The translations under genes were made by a program, and so were the position numbers. The notes under the pieces were generated by a model. The model was not told the origin of the DNA. It made no database searches and saw only the letters and a list, made by a program, of their open reading frames with translations. This document shows positions 55,028-64,000 of a stretch of DNA of 64,000 nucleotides, one piece after another. Source of the stretch: Rubellimicrobium arenae (lineage in GTDB: Bacteria; Pseudomonadota; Alphaproteobacteria; Rhodobacterales; Rhodobacteraceae); assembly GCF_017916275.1 (NCBI RefSeq), contig NZ_JAFMST010000008.1, positions 172,025 through 236,024 on the forward strand. The letters are read 5' to 3'. Numbering within the stretch: position 1 is the stretch's first letter; every line of letters begins with the position of its first letter.

Positions 55028-55753
55028 TCAGTCCGGCCCGGCGCCAGGATAGGCCGAGGCACCCTCCGGCAGGTCGTAGTAATCCCCCTTGTCGGCCGTG
55101 AAGATGTGCAGGTCGGGCGCGCGGCCGGCGAGCTGGTCGAAAAGCCCGGCCTCGAGCGACAGGAGCCCGGAAGGGCCGTCGAAGGCGACCTTGGTGCCGC
55201 AGATGGGGCAGAAGCTCCGGACGGCGCCCCCGGGGCTCGTGAAGGTCGCGACCCTGCCCGCGATCCGGGCGACGCGATGGGGATCGTCGAAGCTGTGGGG
55301 CACATGGCCGGAGATCTTGCGGCATTGCGTGCAATGGCAGGCCGTGATCTCGCCCGGGGTCGGATCGAAGGTGACCGTCACCCCGCCGCAAAGGCACGAA
55401 TCGTGCAGCGGCCCCGCCGGGGTCGGCGCCGGGTCGGGCACGTGGATGCCGGGGGGATCATGGAACCCCGTGGGCCCATCCACCGCGCCCAGGGCGAAGG
55501 CGATGCCTGGGCTGCCGTCGGCCTGCCAGAACAGGAACGCCCCGCAGACCGGGCAGAATCCCCGCCGGGCCGATTCGCTCGCGCGGAACCAGCGGACCTC
55601 GCCCTCGATCGACAGGTCGGCGGCGGGCAGGTTGGCCGAGGCCCAGAGCCCGCCCGACTGGCGGCGGCATTGGCCGCAATGGCAGATCGACGCATCGCCG
55701 GGCGCGGATCGCGTCTCGAACCGGACGGCGCCGCAATGACAGGCCCCTCTCAC
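55028..55753 (-). CDS. Protein with two tandem GFA (CENP-V) zinc domains
   Basis: 241 residues from a GTG overlapping the upstream fRMsr stop. It has two GFA domains. The cysteine pattern of the first (C5, C7, C24, C26, C29, C67, C70) is repeated exactly in the second (C120, C122, C139, C141, C144, C182, C185), a period of 115 residues. Each copy has a CHC/CLC entry and CPVCG or CPICG exit. GFA proteins bind zinc and are named for glutathione-dependent formaldehyde activation, although many have unknown function. Most are single-domain, around 120-150 residues. Cytoplasmic, with no signal. Confidence 0.88.
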   Translation of the reverse strand: MRGACHCGAVRFETRSAPGDASICHCGQCRRQSGGLWASANLPAADLSIEGEVRWFRASESARRGFCPVCGAFLFWQADGSPGIAFALGAVDGPTGFHDPPGIHVPDPAPTPAGPLHDSCLCGGVTVTFDPTPGEITACHCTQCRKISGHVPHSFDDPHRVARIAGRVATFTSPGGAVRSFCPICGTKVAFDGPSGLLSLEAGLFDQLAGRAPDLHIFTADKGDYYDLPEGASAYPGAGPD

Positions 55754-56208
55754 GCGAGTCGCCCGAAGGTGTCGGCCAGAATCGACCGGAGCGCCTGGAC
55801 ATCGGCCTCATCGAAGGCATCCGGCTGATCGCTGTCGATGTCGAACACGCCAAGGAGCCGCCCGGACCCATCCCACACGGGCAGGACGATCTCGCTTCGG
55901 GTGGAGGAGGAGCAGGCGATGTGCCCGGGAAAGGCCTCCACGTCGGGAACGAGCTGCACCTCTCCGGTGCGGGCGGCGGCTCCGCAGACTCCGCGATCGA
56001 AGGGAATCACCAGGCAGCCATGGCCGCCCTGGTAGGGCCCGATCTTCAAAAGGCGCGGCGCCACGAGGCGGTAGAATCCCGTCCAGTCGAAGCGGTCGTC
56101 GGCGTGATGCACCTCGCAGGCCAGCGTGGCCATCAGGGCGACCGCATCGTCCTCGCCTTCGGTCAGCGCGGCGATGCGTCGCCGCAGGTCGTCATAATCC
56201 GCGCGCAT
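55750..56208 (-). CDS. Free methionine-(R)-sulfoxide reductase, GAF domain
   Basis: 152-residue GAF-domain fRMsr (EC 1.8.4.14). The three catalytic-region cysteines C65, C75 and C99 have spacing 10 and 24, the same as E. coli C84, C94 and C118. Motifs: GPYQGGHGC, RGVCGAAARTG, FPGHIACSSSTRSEIVLPV. It reduces free oxidised methionine using thioredoxin. Its stop overlaps the GFA gene start by GTGA, so they share a transcript. Confidence 0.9.
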   Translation of the reverse strand: MRADYDDLRRRIAALTEGEDDAVALMATLACEVHHADDRFDWTGFYRLVAPRLLKIGPYQGGHGCLVIPFDRGVCGAAARTGEVQLVPDVEAFPGHIACSSSTRSEIVLPVWDGSGRLLGVFDIDSDQPDAFDEADVQALRSILADTFGRLA

Positions 56209-56299
56209 GGACTCCTCCGTCTTGGGAGCCGCATGACGCCCCGGCGCCGCGGCAAAGACAAGGGATCAGGAACGGCCGGCGCAGGGCGCCCTACCCTGC

Positions 56300-56626
56300 T
56301 CAGTTCATCTGCGCCTGAAGCTCGTAATGTCCGTCCTCGAACGGGCCGAAGAAATCCGGCAGGTCGGGATGATCCACCGGTTCGCCCGATGTGTCGGGCT
56401 CGAGGTTCTGCTCCGAGACATAGGCGAGGTAGGCCCCGTCCTCACGCTCCGCAAGGAGATGGTAGTAGGGCTGGTCGCGCCGCGGGCGGCTGCCCTCGGG
56501 GATGGCGTGATACCAGTCCTCGGTGTTCGAGAAGGTGGCATCGACGTCGAAGACGACGCCCCGGAACGGATGACTGCGATGACAGAGAACCTGGCCGATG
56601 GTGTATTTGGCGAACGTGGCCTGCAT
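56300..56626 (-). CDS. hspQ: Heat-shock protein HspQ
   Basis: 108 residues of the HspQ/YccV hemimethylated-DNA-binding family. AKYTIGQVLCHRSHPFRGVVFDVD and the later QPYYHLLAE, AYVSEQNLEPD are diagnostic. HspQ in enterobacteria affects DnaA stability and acts as a Lon adaptor. AGGGGG lies 8 bases before the ATG. A possible heat-shock promoter is visible upstream. Confidence 0.9.
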   Translation of the reverse strand: MQATFAKYTIGQVLCHRSHPFRGVVFDVDATFSNTEDWYHAIPEGSRPRRDQPYYHLLAEREDGAYLAYVSEQNLEPDTSGEPVDHPDLPDFFGPFEDGHYELQAQMN

Positions 56627-56649
56627 GGCTTTCCCCCTTGGTCTGGCTC

Positions 56650-56676
56650 GAATAAGGCCAACAGATGGCTCAAAAG
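56650..56676 (-). promoter_or_regulatory. Candidate RpoH-like promoter of hspQ
   Basis: On the minus strand TTTTGAG (56675-56669) and CCTTATTC (56657-56650) with 11 bases between approximate a sigma32 promoter (TTGA core, CCTTAT -10), 24 bp before the hspQ start. The surrounding 56627-56760 is AT-rich for this genome. By eye only. Confidence 0.35.
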
Positions 56677-56858
56677 TCCACAAATTTGCCTCAATCTCGC
56701 CCCTAAACAGTCGGTTTCCAGTAAATGGACAATTGGCGTGGAACCGCGGCCCGGTCGACATCCGGTCACGACCCCGTTCCCTGATCCGTCGGCTTGCGCT
56801 AGAATGGCCCCAACAACAGCGGGGACGACCCCGCGGTCGAGTCGAGGGACGTCGAGCA

Positions 56859-57440
56859 ATGAGCAAGCAACTGCGCGCCTTGGCGCTTGTCCTACTCGTG
56901 GCCGCGTGCGGAGGCGAACGAGAGTATTCCGCACCGCGCGACCTGGACAACGCCTGCCGCATCCTGGACCAGCGTCCATCCTACCTGCGCGCCTTCCGGG
57001 CGACCGAACGGCGGTGGGGCGTGCCGGTGTCGGTGCAGATGGCCATCATCTACCAGGAATCCAAGTTCGTGGGGAACGCCCGCACCCCCCACCAATATGC
57101 GCTGGGCGTGATCCCGGTCGGCCGTCAGAGCTCGGCTTACGGCTACAGCCAGGCGCTCGACGGCACCTGGGCCGAATACCAGCGGGCGCGGGGGCGCGGC
57201 CGGCGGGACGACATCTTCGATGCGACCGACTTCATGGGCTGGTACATGGCCCAGACCACGGCCGAGCTGGGCATCCCGCTCAACGATACCACCAACCAGT
57301 ATCTCGCCTATCACGAGGGGCGCACCGGCTACTCCAACCAGAGCTACCAGGACAAGGCCTGGCTCATGCGCGTGGCGCAGGACCTGGGGACCCGGGCGGC
57401 GATGTACGACGCGCAGCTCCATTCCTGCCGGCGCGCCTGA
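56859..57440 (+). CDS. Lytic transglycosylase-like lipoprotein
   Basis: 193 residues. Lipobox VAAC with C17 gives an outer-membrane lipoprotein. The SLT-type core has the probable catalytic glutamate E67 in MAIIYQESKFVGNAR, then AYGYSQALDGTWAEYQ and YLAYHEGRTGY, as in the EmtA-like transglycosylase group. The ATG at 56859 gives a perfect signal; in-frame codons to 56598 are not used. Divergent from hspQ across 232 bp, which is AT-rich and otherwise empty. Confidence 0.85.
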   Translation: MSKQLRALALVLLVAACGGEREYSAPRDLDNACRILDQRPSYLRAFRATERRWGVPVSVQMAIIYQESKFVGNARTPHQYALGVIPVGRQSSAYGYSQALDGTWAEYQRARGRGRRDDIFDATDFMGWYMAQTTAELGIPLNDTTNQYLAYHEGRTGYSNQSYQDKAWLMRVAQDLGTRAAMYDAQLHSCRRA

Positions 57441-57500
57441 CCCCCGGACCAAAGGCCGGTCCCCGTTCCCCTTTGGCCCGACGCGCGCCATAACGGCGGC

Positions 57501-58916
57501 ATGACCGCCGCGATGACCAGCCCAGGCCTGCGCAATGGACTAAGCGCCCGCTGGGCGGGGCTGTCGCTGGCCACGCGCTTTGCCGCGGCGGCCGGCGTGG
57601 TCCTGGTCCTGGCGACCCTGGCCATCGGCGCCGTCGTGACGGCCCGCCTCGAAGAGGCGGTGGTCCGCAACTCGGCCAACGCGACGGCGCTCTACATGGA
57701 CAGCGTCATCGCGCCGATCAGCCAGCAGCTGGCCGAATCCCCCGACCTGTCCCCCGGCGCCCGCCGCGCCCTCCATGAGATCTTCGCGAGCACGCCGCTC
57801 GGGGAGCGTGTGGTGTCCTTCAAGTTCTGGAGCGGCGACGGCACCGTCATCTGGGCCGAGAACGACGCCATCGTCGGCCGGACCTTTGGCCTGACCGACG
57901 ACCTCCGCCGCGCCTGGGGCGGCGAGGTGGTGGCCTCCTTCGACGACCTGTCCGAGGAGGAAAGCTCGGCCGAGGCGGCCCTGGGGCTGCCGCTGCTGGA
58001 GATCTACTCGCCCATCCGCGAGGTCTGGTCGGGGCGGGTGATCGCGGTGGCCGAGTTCTACGAGGTCGCGCCCGAGTTGGCGGACGACCTGGCGGCGGCC
58101 CGGGCGGGGGCCTGGGGGGCGGTGGCGGCCACCACGCTGCTGCTGGGCTCGATCCTTTACGTCATCGTCCTGGGCGGCAGCCGCACGATCGAAGCGCAGC
58201 GTCGCGCGCTCGATCAAAGGCTCGAGGACCTGAGGGACCTGTCGGTCCGCAACCAGGAGCTTCGACTCCGGGTGCAGGCCGCCGCCGCGCGTGCGGCCGA
58301 ACAGGCCGACCGGACCATGCGCGGAATCGGGGCGGACCTGCACGATGGTCCCGCGCAGCACCTGGCCTATGCCGCCCTGCGGCTGGACGCCCTGCGCGAA
58401 CGGATGGGCCGGGAGGCCGAGGACGACCTGACCCGGATCTCCGGCGCGGTGAGCGAAGCCATGGCCGAGGTGCGCGCCCTGTCGCGGGGGCTCCAGCGGC
58501 CGGACATCGCGGACCAGCCGCTGGCTGCGATCGTCGAAGGCGCGGTGGAGGCGCACGAGACGCGGACCGGTCATGCCGTGGAGGTTCGGGTCACCGGGAC
58601 GGAGCGGCCCGGCCTGCCCCCTGCGGTGAGGGTCTGCGTCTTTCGGTTCGTGCAGGAGGGACTGGGCAATGCGAGCCGCCATGCCGGCGGGACCGGGCTG
58701 GAGGTGGAGATGACCGCCTCGCCCACCAGGCTGGACCTGGCCGTGCGCGACCGCGGGCCGGGGTTGCCCGGCCAGTCCCGAAAAGGTGGGATGGGGCTTG
58801 CAGGCCTGCGCGACCGGGTGGAAAGCCTGGGCGGAACCTTCGTGGCCCGCACCCGCCCGGACAGCGGCACGGAGATCGCGATGACACTCGAGACCGGAGG
58901 ACCGGCATGGACCTGA
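57501..58916 (+). CDS. Sensor histidine kinase, NarX/DesK (HisKA_3) type
   Basis: 471 residues. Membrane helices at about 25-48 and 205-225 flank a periplasmic sensing domain of about 155 residues that I do not recognise. A coiled-coil linker (about 230-275) leads to the HisKA_3 dimerisation helix with phospho-histidine in GADLHDGPAQHLAY (about 280). The HATPase domain has FVQEGLGNASRHAGG and GGMGLAGLRDRV. It overlaps the response-regulator gene by 10 bp. Stimulus unknown. The start may be the second ATG at 57513. Confidence 0.9.
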   Translation: MTAAMTSPGLRNGLSARWAGLSLATRFAAAAGVVLVLATLAIGAVVTARLEEAVVRNSANATALYMDSVIAPISQQLAESPDLSPGARRALHEIFASTPLGERVVSFKFWSGDGTVIWAENDAIVGRTFGLTDDLRRAWGGEVVASFDDLSEEESSAEAALGLPLLEIYSPIREVWSGRVIAVAEFYEVAPELADDLAAARAGAWGAVAATTLLLGSILYVIVLGGSRTIEAQRRALDQRLEDLRDLSVRNQELRLRVQAAAARAAEQADRTMRGIGADLHDGPAQHLAYAALRLDALRERMGREAEDDLTRISGAVSEAMAEVRALSRGLQRPDIADQPLAAIVEGAVEAHETRTGHAVEVRVTGTERPGLPPAVRVCVFRFVQEGLGNASRHAGGTGLEVEMTASPTRLDLAVRDRGPGLPGQSRKGGMGLAGLRDRVESLGGTFVARTRPDSGTEIAMTLETGGPAWT

Positions 58917-59557
58917 TCCGCATCGTCGTGGCCGATGACCATCCGCTCTACCGTGAGGGCGTCACGCGCTCCCTGGCCGAATCGGGGCGCTTCTCGATCG
59001 TGGGCGAGGCGGCCTCCGGACCCGAGGCCGAGGCCCTGATCGCGCGCGAGCGGCCGGACGTGGCGCTGCTGGATATCTCCATGCCCGGCGGCGGGATCGA
59101 GACGCTGCGGCGGGTCATGGCGGCTGGACAACCGCCCAAGATCGCCATGCTCACGGTGTCCGAGGAGGACAGCGACGTGATGCAGGCGCTCAAGGCCGGG
59201 GCGCTCGGCTATATCCTCAAGGGCGTCGGCGCGCGCGAGCTGGTGGGGATCGTGGCGGATCTGGCGGAAGGACGGACCTACGTCGCCCCTTCGCTGGCGA
59301 TGAAGGTCCTTGCCGCCATGAACGCCCCCCGCGCGCCGAAGGCCGCCACCCCGCTCGACGACCTGACCAAGCGCGAGGAGGACATCCTCCGCCGGGTGGC
59401 CGAGGGCAAGAGCAACAAGGAGGTCGCGCGGGAGCTCGACCTCCAGGAAAAGACCGTCAAGCACTACATGACGGCGATCCTCCAGAAGCTGCACGCCCGC
59501 AACCGGACCGAGGCGGCGCTGATCGCGCGCGAAGGCTGGCCCGAGCGCAAGTCCTAG
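58907..59557 (+). CDS. NarL/LuxR-type response regulator
   Basis: 216 residues. Receiver domain with D10-D11 and phospho-acceptor D56 in VALLDISMP, lysine in LGYILKG. The LuxR helix-turn-helix (about 150-208) reads LTKREEDILRRVAEGKSNKEVARELDLQEKTVKHYM. Partner of the upstream kinase (10-bp overlap). Targets unknown; the adjacent RGD-rich secreted genes are candidates. The stop shares CTAG (59554-59557) with the convergent gene. Confidence 0.93.
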   Translation: MDLIRIVVADDHPLYREGVTRSLAESGRFSIVGEAASGPEAEALIARERPDVALLDISMPGGGIETLRRVMAAGQPPKIAMLTVSEEDSDVMQALKAGALGYILKGVGARELVGIVADLAEGRTYVAPSLAMKVLAAMNAPRAPKAATPLDDLTKREEDILRRVAEGKSNKEVARELDLQEKTVKHYMTAILQKLHARNRTEAALIAREGWPERKS

Positions 59558-60066
59558 CGGAGCGCGACCAGCCGGTCGAAGTCGGCGGCCGTGGCCAGAC
59601 GACGAACCACCAGCCGCCGCTGGCGGTCGATGAGCTCGTAGCGGCCGTCGACGATCTGCTCGACCCAGCCGTCCGAGTAGCGGACCACGACATCCCGAGA
59701 GCTGGCCTGGGACGTCGTCCGGGACGCGCCGGATCCCTGCCCCGAACTGCGACCGGCCTCGCCCCGGCTGCCGCCCCTGCCGCCGGAGCCCTGGCCTTCA
59801 CGGTCATCGTCGCCGCCGCCACGGTCGTCGTCGCGCCTGCTGTCCCCGTCCCGCTCCCCCGAGCTGTCGTGGTCGCCCCCACGCCCACGGCCACGACCTC
59901 GCCCCCGTTGGTCGCCACCGTCCTCGCCGTCGCGGGCCCAGGCGGCGCCAGGTGCCAGGAACCCACTCTCCCCCATCCCAAGACCCAGGGGTGACAGGCC
60001 TCCTGCCACGCCCCAGGCGAGAGCGGCCAAGATGCGGCGTCGGGTCGGAAACTGATCGAAGCTCAT
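59554..60066 (-). CDS. Secreted Arg/Gly/Asp-rich protein with short C-terminal beta domain
   Basis: 170 residues. A Tat-like signal (TRRRILAALAWGV) ends near AWA at residue 44. Residues 46-125 are low complexity, almost only R, G, D, S and E, with RGRGRGRG and DDDRGGGDDDRE blocks. The last 45 residues (VVVRYSDGWVEQIVDGRYELID...) look like a small beta-rich domain. Family unknown. The companion gene at 60305 has a similar low-complexity block. It could bind divalent metal or polymer through the acidic/basic repeats, which is speculation. Confidence 0.7.
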   Translation of the reverse strand: MSFDQFPTRRRILAALAWGVAGGLSPLGLGMGESGFLAPGAAWARDGEDGGDQRGRGRGRGRGGDHDSSGERDGDSRRDDDRGGGDDDREGQGSGGRGGSRGEAGRSSGQGSGASRTTSQASSRDVVVRYSDGWVEQIVDGRYELIDRQRRLVVRRLATAADFDRLVALR

Positions 60067-60304
60067 GTCGGCATGCCTTGGCAGCATCGGGCTTGGCTCA
60101 GACTAGCACCCGCATGGACGGGGCGCATGACGGACCAAAGTCCCCCGCGCGCCGGAGGACGGCAGGACCGACCAAGGTCCGGGACCTTCGCCGACGCAGG
60201 TCCTGCCATCGGAGGCCTGTTCGGCGGACCGGGGTCGGTGCCGGGACCGAGCGGATCGGAGGAAGGTGCAGCCATCGAACCAACCGATCGAAAGGATCAC
60301 TTCG

Positions 60305-60640
60305 ATGAAAACGCTCGTTCTTGGTGCTACCCTCGTCGCTCTGGTGATCGGGACCCTTCCCGCCTCGGCCGCCGTATTCGAGGCCGGGTCGCGGATCGCC
60401 GGAATGCAGGCCTTCGACGGTCCGGGCCACGGCGACAGCGTCGCGGAGCGCCGCGGCCGGGGCCGGGACGACCGGGGCGGCGACGACCGTCGCGGGGACC
60501 GGCGCGGCCGGGGCGCCGACGACGACCGCCGCGACGATTCCCGCAGCGGCGGACGGCATGGTGGACGGGCCCGCGTTCCGGGCGGTTCGGGCTGTGACGA
60601 TGCCCATGACATCGCCGAACATCCCCAGTGCCGGGGCTGA
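60305..60640 (+). CDS. Small secreted Arg/Asp/Gly-rich protein
   Basis: 111 residues. Signal peptide about 1-22 (cleavage after ASA), then 25 ordinary residues, a low-complexity block (about 49-90, RGRGRDDRGGDDRRGDRR) and a C-terminal segment with two cysteines, GSGCDDAHDIAEHPQCRG. An AAAGGA site precedes the ATG. Divergent from the 170-residue RGD-rich gene across 238 bp. A bidirectional terminator follows. Function unknown. Confidence 0.7.
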   Translation: MKTLVLGATLVALVIGTLPASAAVFEAGSRIAGMQAFDGPGHGDSVAERRGRGRDDRGGDDRRGDRRGRGADDDRRDDSRSGGRHGGRARVPGGSGCDDAHDIAEHPQCRG

Positions 60641-60674
60641 GCGGGACCCGCTCCAGTCCCGTCCGCCTGAAATG

Positions 60675-60705
60675 AAAGGCCCCGGTCCTTGCGACCGGGG
60701 CTTTT
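60675..60705. terminator. Bidirectional terminator between RGD-rich gene and lolA
   Basis: GCCCCGGTC (60679-60687), loop CTTGC, GACCGGGGC (60693-60701), flanked by AAAG on the left and TTTT on the right, so it reads as a terminator in both directions. Confidence 0.87.
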
Positions 60706-60725
60706 GCGTCAGGGGCGCCCGGGGC

Positions 60726-61322
60726 TCACTGGCCCCAGGTCGACATCTCGGCCTGGATGTTGAAGGCGCGGTCGCCGATCTGCACGCCCATCTGCAGGTC
60801 GTTCAGGACCACGGTGGTCTGGCTGCCGCTGCCATCGGTGATCACCCACTGCCGCAACTCGGTGGGATTGGCCGTGAAGACCAGCTGGATCGACCCGTAG
60901 TCCGGATGCTGGGGATCCTGCGCCGTGACCGTGGTGGTGGTTCCGTCCGAACTGTGCCCCGTCACCATGCCCGCGCGCCCAAGGTCCACGTTGTCGGCAA
61001 GGATGATCGACAAGGGGGTCTCGCTCAGCGGAAAACGTTGCGGGCCTTCGTTGGACGCGGCGTCGAACACCGCGACCTGTCCCCCGCCCGCAAGAAAGAG
61101 CGACCGGTCCGGCGGGGCGTATTCAAAGCGGATGCGGCCCGGTCGCTTGATGTAGACCGAGCCGGTCGAGATGCTTCCGTCCGCATTGACCTGCGTGAAC
61201 CCGCCCGCCGCGGTCCGGATCGAGTTGAGATAGTTCGAGATCTCCCCCAGCGAGAGCTCCTGGGCCGCAGCCGCCACGGGCGCAAGCGCGACAAGGGCGG
61301 CAATGGCAAGGCGGCGCATCAT
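60726..61322 (-). CDS. lolA: Outer-membrane lipoprotein carrier protein LolA
   Basis: 198-residue periplasmic chaperone with a signal peptide (about 1-20, ending AAA). LNSIRTAAGGFTQVNADGS, VYIKRPGRIRFEYAPP and GSIQLVFTANPTELRQWVITD are LolA/LppC features. It carries lipoproteins from LolCDE to the outer membrane. AAAGGA lies 8 bases before the first of two adjacent ATGs (61322 or 61319). Follows ftsK, the usual alphaproteobacterial order, but a terminator lies between them. Confidence 0.93.
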   Translation of the reverse strand: MMRRLAIAALVALAPVAAAAQELSLGEISNYLNSIRTAAGGFTQVNADGSISTGSVYIKRPGRIRFEYAPPDRSLFLAGGGQVAVFDAASNEGPQRFPLSETPLSIILADNVDLGRAGMVTGHSSDGTTTTVTAQDPQHPDYGSIQLVFTANPTELRQWVITDGSGSQTTVVLNDLQMGVQIGDRAFNIQAEMSTWGQ

Positions 61323-61445
61323 GTCGAGGTCCTTTCAAGGCACTTGGTCGTCGCGGTTCATATAGCGCCGTGCTGCCCGAAGCCCGAGCGACAAGCGATA
61401 ACAACGGATCGAAAGGTGGTGACGTCAGCCGACGCTCGAACGCAA

Positions 61446-61470
61446 ACGGCGCGCCGGGTGGGCGCGCCGT
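61446..61470 (-). terminator. Terminator of ftsK
   Basis: ACGGCGCGCC (61446-61455), loop of 5, GGCGCGCCGT (61461-61470): a perfect 10-bp stem. On the minus strand it is followed by TTTGCGTT, so it probably ends ftsK 27 bp after the stop. lolA then needs its own promoter in the 123 bp that follow. Confidence 0.75.
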
Positions 61471-61496
61471 GCAGGACAGGACAGGATCGCGTCGCC

Positions 61497-64000
<2,504 letters not shown>

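Noticed and set aside
59457-59981. Alternative minus-strand frame of about 174 codons over the RGD-rich gene
   Set aside because: The frame 59554-60066 has a signal peptide and a structured C-terminal segment; the alternative is Ala/Thr/Gly repeat translation of the same low-complexity DNA.

Overview
The window is a contiguous, gene-dense stretch of a very GC-rich (roughly 70 %) alphaproteobacterial chromosome. Gene content points to the Rhodobacterales (Roseobacteraceae/Paracoccaceae): taurine dissimilation through Tpa and Xsc, the membrane cytochrome-c urate oxidase PuuD, PrsD/PrsE-like type I secretion, MlaA-MlaC, and an ftsK-lolA neighbourhood. I found no tRNA, rRNA, CRISPR array, insertion sequence, phage gene or attachment site. 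About 61 protein genes are supported; the first (a LysR regulator) and the last (ftsK) run off the ends.

Layout. 1-11.3 kb is a taurine island: LysR regulator, taurine ABC transporter tauABC on the minus strand, then tpa, and xsc-TSUP exporter-pta-ackA. Together they import taurine, transaminate it to sulfoacetaldehyde, cleave that to sulfite and acetyl phosphate, export sulfite, and turn acetyl phosphate into acetyl-CoA or ATP. A minus-strand lytic transglycosylase gene sits between tpa and xsc. 11.3-20.9 kb holds housekeeping and redox genes: zapE, gabT, a DUF2798 membrane protein, a 614-bp stretch with no gene, the coupled set accD-folC-secreted protein, a cytochrome b plus molybdopterin lipoprotein pair, and ilvD. 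21-26.6 kb has fadH, a LysR regulator with palindromes upstream, a CinA-like/OmpA pair and map. 26.6-31 kb is a purine (urate) degradation block: allA, ureidoglycine aminohydrolase and a PuuE-UraD fusion on one strand, hiuH-puuD on the other.

31-41 kb carries a YcaQ-like protein, smpB, a sulfurtransferase, a class I aminotransferase, the nitrogen pair glnK-amtB, a class A penicillin-binding protein, and mlaA-mlaC. 41.2-44.3 kb is a type I secretion ABC/membrane-fusion pair with no visible substrate or outer-membrane partner. 44.3-50 kb is a run of small metabolic genes (RidA-like, glycerophosphodiesterase, acyltransferase, GST, carbinolamine dehydratase, peroxiredoxin, ferredoxin reductase-like flavoprotein, rsmD). 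50-57.4 kb has a BadF-type kinase, Slt-type transglycosylase, dapA, rluA, a tandem-GFA protein with a free-methionine sulfoxide reductase, hspQ and a lipoprotein transglycosylase. 57.5-64 kb has a NarL-type two-component system beside two Arg/Gly/Asp-rich secreted proteins, then lolA and ftsK.

Genes are tightly packed. Many co-directional pairs overlap by ATGA or GTGA, and five convergent pairs share a 4-nt stop-codon overlap (CTAG or TTAG). Clear hairpin terminators are therefore few. I did not find an obviously new multi-gene system. The best leads are the enlarged TauC permease, the molybdenum lipoprotein/cytochrome b pair, the tandem GFA protein, the orphan type I secretion operon, the RGD-rich secreted pair and the empty GC-rich region at 14.05-14.67 kb.
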